A stretch of 7,393 nucleotides of DNA from Spirochaetota bacterium (GTDB lineage: Bacteria > Spirochaetota > Spirochaetia > SZUA-6). Shown piece by piece: positions 1 to 7,001 of this stretch. The notes under the pieces are model-generated. The model searched no databases, was not told where the DNA came from, and saw nothing but the letters and a program-made list of their open reading frames with translations. Both the position numbers and the translations under genes were made by a program. The stretch lies in NCBI GenBank assembly GCA_003641675.1, contig QNBI01000088.1, forward strand, positions 1 through 7,393, written 5' to 3'. Each line of letters opens with the position of its first letter. The first letter of the stretch is position 1.

Positions 1-1808
1 GGGCACCAAAGAACGGCATAGCATGGAACTCGAATACGCGACAACTTCCTTGACAAACAGCGAAACTGAAAAAGATGTTTAAAAACAGCTGGATATAATT
101 TTGGGATATCTATATCAAATCCTGTCGCAATCAGCCACAGGCCTGCCCATTCATAGCTATATCTTTTAATATCCCGGCCTCGTAATATAGGCCTTTTTAT
201 CTCCGCACTTTTAGGGTCTTCCCTGCATAATCGTTCTTTTGTAGGCGTATCAATAATAAAAGCTTCGTTAAAGCCGGTTTTAATGCCGTAATTTATATTC
301 ACATCCCACTCTTTAAGCGGCTTTCCGATTTTTTCTATCTTCTCTTTAAGTTTATGTTCGGCTTCACTTCCGATAAACCAGGCATCATTACCGGGATTCT
401 TTAATTTTACGGCATTTTGCTTAAAATACTCTGTAAGGCTTTTATCGGTTTTGCTGTAGGCTGCCGCCTTAAGTCCATTTCGGTTCTTTTGATTCTGGAT
501 AATCAAGATACTTGTATCTACTGTTGCTGTTTCAAAGACTCCAGGTCCCATATCAATTAAAATCAGCGGATTGTATTTAGCAAAATAGGAACGCAGTTTT
601 TTTCCATATCCGGCGCGCATCCATTTGTTAGAAGTAATAAAAACAAGATGCCCCTCCGGTTTTAACAAATTTATACCTTGCTCGTAAAAGAGGCAGTAAA
701 TATCACCTGTACTTTCATGGGTTTCATAATTTTCGTCTTTATATGCCTTTTGTAAAGGATCACCCCTCATTTTCTGAAGCTGTATATACGGAGGATTAGC
801 AATCACAATATCAAAGCCTCCCTTTTCATGAAACACTTCGGAAAAATAGAGCTTCCACAGGAAAAATTGCTTTATCTTTCTGCTTCCTATGAGTTCTTTA
901 AACTCTTTTTCTGCGGACTCAAGGTCAAAACCGGATTCTCTATAGAGCTTTTCTTTTTCCTGTTTAATGTATTCATCCCTTTTTGTCTTATTTACTAAAA
1001 CTGTGTTCTCAATATTTTTTAACCGGTTAAAGTAATCTGCTTTTTGAGTTTTTAATTTGGCTTCAAATATCTTAACCAGTAAATCTTCAACTTCTCCTTT
1101 TAGTTTTGATTTTTTTGATACAGTTGATTCATCTAAGAATTCATCTTTTTTCTGCAGGAAGTAGAGAAAGATAATTTGGCCCAGTAATTTTTTAGCAAAG
1201 TTGACAGTGTTAATACCTTTGCCGTTAAATTCCGTCTTTATTTCCGGATTAATTTCAACAACTTTATCCAGTTCTTCTTTTGTACGCAGAAAAAGACTAC
1301 GATATTTAATGAAAAACTCTTTTGTAACAGTCTCTATATCAAATGCCTTTTCTATCTCGGCAAGAGTAGGATCGTTTTCGTCATCGGCTAAAATAGGCAC
1401 CAGCCTGCTCTGTGCTGTATGGCTTTTTTCGTTTACTCCCACCAGAAAAGACCATCGCCGTGCAGGAGTAAATTCTTCTTTTACCTTTATTTCACCCGTT
1501 AAAGTCTGTTCAAATTTATAATCCATTTTCACAAGAGAAAAGCGCCAGTCAGCTTTAGATGTATTTTTCCGGAGGGTTATAACCAAAATATCGATATTGT
1601 TTTCCCCGTCGTTAAACTTGCCGATCCTTTCCAGCGTCTTAATGTATTGCTTATAGGTATCAGGGATGTAATTACCTTTGTAGGTAACAGGTGCAAGATC
1701 GATTCTATTAAGAAGATTTTTTATAAACCATTCAAATCTGTTTTTATCAAAAGAGCTTTCAAAAGTATCTTTGATAATTTGCTTCGCCTGCAGTCTATCC
1801 ATTTTCAT
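1..1808 (-). pseudogene. Eco57I-like N6-adenine methyltransferase/restriction protein, internally deleted and 3'-disrupted
   Basis: The frame opens at ATG 1808 (a second ATG at 1802 is also possible) and stays open to the left edge, about 600 codons. The N-terminal part includes ARRWSFLVGVNEKSHTAQ and NFAKKLLGQIIFLYFLQKK, typical of Eco57I-type methylase/type IIG proteins of more than 1,000 residues. The catalytic motif IV is present as FDIVIANPPYIQLQKM, with NPPY at residues 338-341 (786-797). Then follow GDIYCLFYEQGINLLKPEGH, FITSNKWMRAGYGKKLR and the target-recognition start ILRGRDIKRYSY. Motif I (AdoMet site, D-P-A-C-G-S-G type), normally between the FLYFLQKK block and NPPY, is absent: only about 120 residues separate them and none is Gly-rich. 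Family homology ends near KHLFQF at about 63-74; the remaining codons to the edge match nothing I expect. It is probably inactive. A NPPY protein of BREX PglX type is a less likely origin. Confidence 0.82.
2..82 (+). other. Unidentified sequence at left edge, possible C-terminal end of a plus-strand ORF
   Basis: The first 60 or so bases do not continue the methyltransferase in any of the three minus frames. On the plus strand a frame open from base 2 reads GTKERHSMELEYATTSLTNS then ETEKDV and stops at TAA 80-82, which is plausible as the tail of a protein, for example an inserted element. It overlaps the last methyltransferase-like codons by a few bases, and 26 codons are too few to identify. 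No terminal inverted repeat can be recognised. It could equally be chance open frame. Confidence 0.2.
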
Positions 1809-1814
1809 CCCTAT

Positions 1815-1867
1815 GAGCCCTTTGCGAGCCCTTTGTGAACCCATTGAGCCCTTTATGAACCCTTTAT
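1815..1867. repeat. Tandem 11-bp repeat, five units, at the AlbA_2 / methyltransferase junction
   Basis: On the plus strand the units are GAGCCCTTTGC (1815), GAGCCCTTTGT (1826), GAACCCATT (1837, a 9-base variant), GAGCCCTTTAT (1846) and GAACCCTTTAT (1857). On the coding strand each full unit reads AAAGGGCTC or AAAGGGTTC plus two bases. The unit length is not a multiple of three, so each gain or loss of a unit shifts the reading frame. The AlbA_2 stop (1853-1855) lies inside unit four. The AAAGGG cores also resemble ribosome binding sites, and the one nearest the methyltransferase ATG is nine bases upstream. Another frame through the array, which does not join the present AlbA_2 frame, is open and ends FTKGSQRAHRDENG at a TAG that overlaps the methyltransferase start. 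Confidence 0.85.
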
Positions 1868-2665
1868 CGTATAGAAAGTCCCTTTTCCGGTTTCTCCCCT
1901 TTTTATTAAAACACTTTTACGTACTAAATCACTTAAATCTCTGGTTGCTGTGGCTTTTGAAACACCGAATTCTTTTTGATGTTGATAATTAGTCATTTTC
2001 CCGTTTTCTTTTACATACATCACTGCTTTAATCTGTCTTTTATTCAACTTTAATTTTTTTAAATTCTTTTCGTTCCATTTGTTCTTATAAAAAGTTACAG
2101 TCATCACGCCATTCTCTTCTGAATAATCCGGTTCGGGAAGGCCTTGCTCCAGACAATTTTCTACAATTTTAACTGTTCCCCGTCCCCATGATTCAATAAA
2201 CCCGGCATAATAAAATATTTCAGCAAGCATAGTATTTCTGGGAACAGACAAATGATTTGTTTTTAGTTTTTCAAGAGGAACTTCCGGAGGCAGTCTACCT
2301 TCGTTCATGATAATTAATTTATCAGAATAGACCCTTATTTGAATTTGAGAAGCTCCTGAATAATCACGATGAATTAAGGCATTAATCACAGCCTCTCGCA
2401 GCGCTTCATAAGGATATTCAAGCAAATCACGACGATGGATACACTCATACGAAATGTTGCTTAGAAGATACTTTGTTTTAAGTATTTCCAGCGTCTTTTC
2501 AAGCTGGATAAAAAGATCTCCATTAATTATATCTGTTGTTTGAATATCCGTATCCGATAGGAATTTCCCTATTCTAACCACGGACTGCCGGTAAAACTTC
2601 TGCGGATTCTTGGCAAAAAGAAGAATGACTGCTCTTTTTAGTTTGTCATTAATTAATAAATTCAA
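1853..2665 (-). pseudogene. AlbA_2 gene fragment 2: GHKL-like ATP-binding domain plus winged helix
   Basis: The nominal start at 2665 is a TTG Leu codon; coding homology in this frame begins upstream at about 2949. Visible landmarks are AVILLFAKNPQKFYRQSVVRIGKF, the ATP-binding helix EALREAVINALIHRDYSG (fragment residues 87-104; Asn, His and Asp expected near Mg-ATP), and KLIIMNEGRLPPEV. Next is ESWGRGTVKIVENC, the glycine-containing lid region. The winged helix KEFGVSKATATRDLSDLVRK occupies residues about 231-250 and may bind operator DNA. The C-terminus GTFYTIKGS is set by a stop inside the tandem repeat. Confidence 0.85.
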
Positions 2666-2942
2666 TTTTTGCAGGAGTACCCTAATATCACTCTCTTTGC
2701 TAATAGAAGGGATTCTATCAACCGCACATTTTTTAAATCTTTCAATAGAATTAACATTTAGTTCTTTAATATCCGTTTGTTCTACAGGAATATCATCCCA
2801 GGTACTGCCGGATTTCTTAAAAAGAAAATCTGATAATTCTTTTCCCTGTAATTCCTGAACAGTACTTCCGCTTCTGGTATAGTATTTACCGTTATAAGAA
2901 ATAGGTACCGAGCTTTTGGAAACCTTAATTTTAATTATTTCA

Positions 2943-3179
2943 TTATCGTTCTTTTATGCTGTATTCAATAGAAGGAATAATTCCCATTTTATTCCTAATC
3001 GTGTTTGGTATATCCTCTAAAAGTTTTTTGGTATTCTTTAAACCCGAAGGCTGACCCTTATCATCCAGACCTATAAACAACAATCCCCCATTGTTATTTG
3101 CAAATGCAGAAACAACTCTAAGATGATCATTGTGCCAGCTTTGCTTATATTCAACAATTTCAGATTCTCTTTTAGTCAT
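2943..3179 (-). pseudogene. AlbA_2 gene fragment 1: start of the AlbA_2 domain
   Basis: This 78-residue piece contains ESEIVEYKQSWHNDHLRVVS, then AFANNNGGLLFIGLDDKGQP, which is the diagnostic AlbA_2 core (E-x-K plus AFAN-x-x-GG-x-L-x-I-G-x-D). It ends IPSIEYSIKER then TAA. The second half of the domain (KVSKSSVPISYNGKYYTRSG) lies in another frame just downstream, so this piece would not fold alone. Confidence 0.8.
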
Positions 3180-3185
3180 ACGTAT

Positions 3186-4463
3186 TTACCCTTTCAGACA
3201 TAAAGAAAGTATAACCTCCCGTTTACCTAATACTGCAGATTTATTCTCCGCATAATGATTTTCCAAAAACCGCTTTGGTATATAAATTTCCAGTACCGCA
3301 AGTACTTTTAAAGGATTCATTAGCCCTTCGTTTAATTCTTTTAAAGCTTTTAATGTCTTTTTTGTTGTCTGCTTGGGAAGCCCGCCTTCTTCCAGCTGCG
3401 TGGATACTTTTTTTAAATAAAGCTCCTGTTCTTCGGTGAGCTTTTTTGTATTTTTCATAGTTGCCCTTAGAATACGCAGAATAACTTCAGAACTGTCATG
3501 TTGTCTTCTACTTTGCGGTTCAACCATTTCCATGGTTGTTGCATTAATAAAGCTTTCCTTGTTGGTATCCAAAAGATCATAATATGTCTTTCGGGGAAGT
3601 TTTTCCTTTCTCTCATCCGCTCCGCATTCAAACAAACCCGCTGCTGTTAAAAAATCAATCTCTTTTGCCGGAACATCTTCCTTTGCCATAAAAAATTTTT
3701 GCAGCTTGCCACGACGAAAATAAGTGATTAACGATCCTGCAAAATCAGCATTCTGTTTGGCTGTACGAGCCTTTTTAGGGAGGTATTTTATTTCTCCGAA
3801 AAGATCAGGATTATTCTCGCGAAGATTCTTGATAACAGAAAGGTATTTAAGTTCACTTACCTCTTCCTCTCCATCATTTTCGATAGTTTTCTTCGAAAGC
3901 AGCCTGTCAAAAAGCTCGTGAGAATCAATTGGCTCGCTCTCTGTTAAAAGCTCTGCATCTCCGCCAAAAAGAGTTAAAAATGCATTTATTTTAGCTTCTG
4001 CGACCTCCTTTAGTTTAATCTGATCGTTGGATTGTGTAGTTGGGAAAAAATTAAAAGTATAAATAACATTAAATGGAGTATCAATACGGTTAATTCTACC
4101 CACTCTCTGCATCATTCTGGTGGGATTCCAGGGAATATCGTAATTAATTACTACATTAGCGCGATGCAGATTTACACCTTCCGCTAAAACTTCGGTGGAA
4201 ACAAGTATACGATAATCATCTTTTTTAAGCCGGGCCCGCGCATTGAAATTTTCAATAACCCTATCCCGGACAGTTTCTCCCGAATCACCGGTAAACAAAA
4301 GTATCCTGCCGGAATATTCATCATTTAAATTTTTATAAAGATAATGAGCAGTTTCTTTTGACTCGGTAAAAATGATAAGATGATTCTTTTTTAAAACCGG
4401 ATTTTTTGACAGTTCGTTTTTGAATTTTAAAAGCTTCGGATCATGGTGTATATCCCCCCACAT
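3186..4463 (-). pseudogene. Helicase fragment 4: C-terminal helicase lobe
   Basis: This 425-residue segment holds the second RecA lobe: motif IV NHLIIFTESKETAHYLYKNL, motif V STEVLAEGVNLHRANVVINYD (fragment residues 89-109) and motif VI MMQRVGRINRID (117-128) with the expected arginines. A helical C-terminal extension follows, ending AVLGKREVILSLCLKG. It is open and undamaged in itself, but it is separated from its ATPase half by the frameshift at about 4463-4480. It starts MWGDIHHDPKLLKFKNEL, which in the ancestor would follow directly on DLDILIEI in fragment 3. The stop lies six bases before the AlbA_2 ATG, showing the operon arrangement. Confidence 0.85.
3189..3195 (-). promoter_or_regulatory. 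Ribosome binding site of the AlbA_2 gene
   Basis: The minus strand reads GAAAGGG over the last codons of the helicase, then the helicase stop, then ATG at 3179, nine bases after the GGG. The site lies inside the helicase reading frame, so translation of the AlbA_2 gene was probably coupled to the helicase. Confidence 0.5.
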
Positions 4464-5140
4464 CTGTTTATTTCTATAAGAATATCCAGATCGTAGTGTA
4501 AATCTACTTTAATTTCTTCTTTAAAATTCTTACTCTTATATTTTTCTGCCTTCCTTTCATCTATTAGTCTTTGGACCGCTTCGTCATCATCATTTTCCAG
4601 AAGTTCAAATATCTTATTTGTGTATTTTTTACTAACATACACATAACCATTATCAAATTCCTTTATAAACATTTCGTAAGAATGTATAAATCTATCCACT
4701 GATTTTCTAAAAGCAAAAAAACTGCTTTCCAACCTTTTAACAAGCAGTATTTTCATAAACCGTCCCATATTTTTCTGCGATTGTTCCTCAAGTTGACCAA
4801 TTTTCCCTCTATAGTACAGCATGGGAGTGTAGCGGGCATATCTAAATCTATTAGCAATCAGGTCAATGGTTTTATTAAAAACAATATCTTCTTTATCATT
4901 AAGTTCGTAGAATAATGGTTCAGGTTTTTTAACCTCCGGAAAATTAAGCCCATGTTTCTTTATGTCTTCTTTGAAATAATTCTCAACATCAGTTCGTGTA
5001 CGACGTACCATTAAATATTTAAGCACTTTGCTTCGTATTTCCCGTGAATTAGCCTTTACGATATTTATGTATTCTTTATAGTTTATTTTTCGATCCAGTT
5101 TTTTTAACTTTTTCTCCAGTCTATTAAAAAAGGATTCCAA
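4427..5140 (-). pseudogene. Helicase fragment 3: inter-lobe helical region
   Basis: The frame of fragment 2 continues after the TAA: reading from 5278 down to 5141 gives KLAEICRSKRVVLVTATPYNN (motif III TATP), then joins this 237-residue segment, whose nominal start is a TTG that is really an internal Leu codon. It contains RSKVLKYLMVRRTRTDVENYF, the conserved block after motif III in this helicase group, and a charged helical region ending in a Glu/Asp-rich stretch. The last dozen codons (about CGGIYTMIRSF) are out of frame and carry no homology. The true frame resumes in fragment 4, which overlaps this end. Confidence 0.8.
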
Positions 5141-5278
5141 ATCGGGGAGGTTTGGGATAGTGCTTTTTTTTGCTTTCTGGAAGAGTTTAATTAAACTTAA
5201 TATATCCCTTGGAGCGTTGTTGTAGGGCGTTGCAGTTACAAGAACAACCCTTTTACTACGGCATATTTCCGCCAGTTT

Positions 5279-5872
5279 TTAAGTTATAGTTGTTTCCGTT
5301 CTAAAGCGGTGCGCTTCATCAATGAAAACATTTGTGTATTTATCTGCGCCTCTATGCAACAAGTCGTCGAGCTTACCAATAGATTCAAAATCTGCAGGCA
5401 CTCTGAAATCGGAAAAAACATTCGGCCATGAGCCCGGATTTGATTTTTCTAAAAGCGCCGGCGGTGCTATAACAAGCGTTCTGCCGTCCAGCTGCCCTGC
5501 CAGCATCGCTGAAATGTAGGTTTTCCCTAACCCGACAACATCGGATATAAAAACACCGCCGTATTGCAGCAGTATCTTTTTTGCGTTTAATACCGCCTGT
5601 TCCTGATATTCAAGTCTTTTAAAATCCTGCGGCAGATATCTAACAAATACTTCATCCGTTTGGTTAAGTTCATCCTTAAAATATTCGTATAAAAATTTCA
5701 GGTAAAGCTGGTAAGGTGTAATATTTTGATTTAACCATGTTTTTTTCTCAATTGTCTGAACATACCTCTCACTTACATCTATTGCATTTTGCCACAACTG
5801 TTCGAATTTATCCTTCGCAAAATTATAATCACTCCGATTTTTAAGTTCCACATTGAATTCAAGATTATCCAT
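5279..5872 (-). pseudogene. Helicase fragment 2: SNF2 ATPase lobe with Walker A and DEAH box
   Basis: This segment stays in the same frame as fragment 1; the coordinates begin at an internal ATG (MDNLEF) that is probably not a real start, because homology runs upstream to the TGA. It contains a Q-motif-like region (LPQDFKRLEYQEQAVLNA), Walker A in SDVVGLGKTYISAML (GLGKT at fragment residues 114-118), motif Ia RTLVIAPPALL, and motif II VFIDEAHRFR (DEAH at 185-188). It ends at a TAA ten codons after DEAH, just before motif III, so this piece alone could bind but not productively use ATP. Confidence 0.85.
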
Positions 5873-5896
5873 TAATCCGGACTGTGTAAAATTACT

Positions 5897-6373
5897 TCAA
5901 CCTGTAATAACACGTCCGACATCTCTGTCGCCCTTTTTAAAGGTCATAATATAAAGCTTTGCATGAATATTATGTGACGGATAAGCCTTAATTAACAGTT
6001 TACCATTTCGAATCCATTCTATGAACTTATAAACTCCTTCTTCAACATTTTTATTATCCTCAGAACCTTCCATTTCCTTTTGCACAAGGTTTTCAACTTC
6101 CTCTTTAGCTTCTGCATGGGAAAAAGAAAAGATATTTTGAACAGGTTTGCCAGTTTTTTCAAGCATTTCAAAGGCGCGGCGGTTTGTGCTTATACCGATT
6201 AGTATTCTAATTCTTTTAGTATCTTCGAGTACCCGGTATATTGCATGAAATCCGCTGGAATAGAAATATCCGACAAGGCAATCAAAGAAAGCAGTACTTT
6301 TTATAAGGACTTTGAAACGTTCTTTAAGGCTATGATTTCTTTCGTTTGTAATGAATGATAAATCAGTGTCCAT
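5897..6373 (-). pseudogene. Helicase fragment 1: PLD-like nuclease domain
   Basis: This 158-residue segment starts MDTDLSFITNERNHSL and has the phospholipase D-like fold found at the N-terminus of helicase-linked restriction proteins. FFDCLVGYFYSSGF is the typical first strand and helix, RIRILIGISTN follows, and the catalytic HxK motif is His137-x-Lys139 in NIHAKLYIM. The motif should continue as GSSNF; after VITG the first Ser codon is TGA, and the next codons in the same frame read SNFTQSGL. A single TCA-to-TGA change explains the stop. If translated alone, the product would lack the end of the HKD motif and the whole motor, so it is unlikely to be functional. Confidence 0.85.
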
Positions 6374-6378
6374 TTAGC

Positions 6379-6384
6379 GTCCTT
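6379..6384 (-). promoter_or_regulatory. Ribosome binding site of the helicase gene
   Basis: The minus strand reads AAGGAC followed by a few bases and ATG at 6373. The AAGGA core has a six-base spacing, which is near ideal and supports 6373 as the authentic start of the PLD-helicase gene. Confidence 0.6.
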
Positions 6385-6392
6385 ATTTTTCA

Positions 6393-6421
6393 AGTATTGT
6401 CGTTATTAGCATAATTGTAAA
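6393..6421 (-). promoter_or_regulatory. Candidate sigma-70 promoter for the defence cluster
   Basis: In the 70-base gap between the VOC gene and the helicase, the minus strand has TTTACA (6421-6416, five of six matches to the -35 consensus), a 17-base spacer, then AATACT (6398-6393, four of six matches to the -10). It lies about 20 bases upstream of the helicase ATG, leaving a short leader with the ribosome site. This is the only intergenic gap of any size in the window and the point where base composition changes. The -10 is weak, so this is a candidate only. Confidence 0.4.
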
Positions 6422-6443
6422 CTATGAGAGAGGTTATTTGCTG

Positions 6444-7001
6444 CTACTCTGCCCATTTCTGTACTTCGATGATATTTCCTTCGGGGTCGCGTACATACTG
6501 AAAATCAATTATTCCCGCACCGGGGATTTCCCTAACGGTCCGTTCGCCGACTGCTGAGCCGCCGTTTTCAAAGACAGCTTCTACAGCGGCTTTTACATCA
6601 TCCACGGTAAAGGCTATGTGCCCGAAACCGGGATCGGCCGGTGAACGGCCTCTTTCACCGCCAGCACCGAGAACCCCGCCTTTAAGACTGTCATATTGAA
6701 ATATTTCCAGAGTAGGAGCTGCAGAATGGCCGCCGCCGCGTCCGCCTTTGCGGGTATTATTAGAGCCGGAAGCCGTTTCACTGCCAGTCTCGGCGGCATT
6801 ACTCCCTGAGCTCTCCATACTCCCCATGGGCAGCCTAAGATGTATCCCTCTAATATGTACACCCTTTATTCCGGTTGCCCGGTCCAGCCATTCACCGGAC
6901 AAATCACGCTCCGGCAGTACCGGAACACAACCGAATACCTTTTCATAAAACCGAGCGAGTTTCTTATAGTCTTTTGCTATAAGGTTGGTATGCGCATACA
7001 T
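6444..7001 (-). CDS. VOC-family (glyoxalase/dioxygenase fold) protein with Ser/Gly-rich insert
   Basis: A 185-residue protein with the paired beta-alpha-beta-beta-beta modules of the vicinal oxygen chelate superfamily. The N-terminal module starts MYAHTNLIAKDYKKLARFYE and the C-terminal module contains GFGHIAFTVDDVKAAVEAVF followed by DPEGNIIEVQKW. Likely metal ligands by position are His4, Glu99 (TLEIFQY), His128 and Glu179, the usual H/E/H/E set, so a divalent-metal lyase or isomerase activity is possible; the substrate cannot be read from sequence. Residues about 60-95, between the two modules, are a low-complexity Ser/Gly/Asn/Arg stretch not expected in the compact fold, probably a surface loop. 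The ATG overlaps the ygeW stop by one base (TAATG), with only a weak GAG-type ribosome site upstream, which favours coupled translation. GC content and codon use match ygeW and differ from the AT-rich genes downstream. It appears intact. Confidence 0.85.
   Translation of the reverse strand: MYAHTNLIAKDYKKLARFYEKVFGCVPVLPERDLSGEWLDRATGIKGVHIRGIHLRLPMGSMESSGSNAAETGSETASGSNNTRKGGRGGGHSAAPTLEIFQYDSLKGGVLGAGGERGRSPADPGFGHIAFTVDDVKAAVEAVFENGGSAVGERTVREIPGAGIIDFQYVRDPEGNIIEVQKWAE

Larger units (their letters stand above)
1853..3179 (-). pseudogene. AlbA_2 / Schlafen-type ATP-binding protein with C-terminal winged helix, frameshifted
   Basis: Read through one frameshift this is a protein of about 440 residues. 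It has an AlbA_2 (Schlafen-like) N-terminal domain, a GHKL-type ATP-binding C-terminal domain, and a winged helix-turn-helix at the end. Such proteins are often annotated as RecG-like transcriptional regulators and are frequent accessory genes of restriction and defence loci; their exact biochemical role is poorly defined. The first 78 codons are closed at 2943 by an out-of-frame TAA. A shift of one base in the AAAAG run near 2950-2956 joins EYSIK to NDNEIIKIKVSKSSVPISYN, after which the frame is open to the stop at 1853. The gene lies six bases after the helicase stop and 44 bases before the methyltransferase start. Its 3' end and stop fall inside an 11-bp tandem repeat. Confidence 0.85.
3186..6373 (-). 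pseudogene. PLD-nuclease/SNF2-type helicase, broken by two stops and one frameshift
   Basis: Read through its lesions, this is one gene of about 1,060 codons, the length I expect for PLD-SNF2 defence helicases. Domains in order are an N-terminal phospholipase D-like domain, an SNF2 ATPase lobe (Walker A GLGKT, DEAH box, TATP motif III), a long helical insert, and a helicase C-terminal lobe with motifs IV-VI. Three lesions split it: TGA at 5897-5899, TAA at 5279-5281 (both in the original frame), and a one-base loss within about 4463-4480. Homology is continuous across all three, so these are recent disabling changes and not separate genes. The intact protein would be a cytoplasmic DNA translocase with a possible nuclease domain, working with the AlbA_2 and methyltransferase genes downstream. 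DISARM DrmD is a related SNF2 protein, but here the PLD domain is fused. The four surviving open segments are listed separately. Confidence 0.88.

Noticed and set aside
1201..1521. Plus-strand open frame of 106 codons
   Set aside because: Antisense to well-conserved methyltransferase codons; Ser/Phe-rich composition typical of a shadow frame and no ribosome site.
1815..1867. CRISPR array
   Set aside because: Units are 9-11 bp and directly adjacent with no spacers.
2610..2858. Plus-strand open frame of 82 codons
   Set aside because: Antisense to the AlbA_2 gene, whose homology is clear in the other strand.
4440..4475. Programmed ribosomal frameshift at the GGGGGG run
   Set aside because: The upstream homology is already lost before the G run, and the gene has other fatal lesions; no slippery heptamer or clear downstream structure was seen.
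5279..5899. Stop-codon reassignment or selenocysteine explaining the in-frame TGA and TAA
   Set aside because: The TGA stands at an expected Ser, the TAA at an expected Tyr, and there are also frameshifts; ordinary decay explains all of them with no recoding.
1..6373. Canonical DISARM or BREX system
   Set aside because: SNF2, PLD and methylase parts are shared, but no drmA/drmB, PglZ, BrxC or BrxL genes are in the window, and the PLD domain is fused to the helicase.
6614..6862. Second minus-strand frame of 82 codons inside the VOC gene
   Set aside because: Shadow frame in GC-rich DNA; the VOC frame has the metal-ligand pattern.
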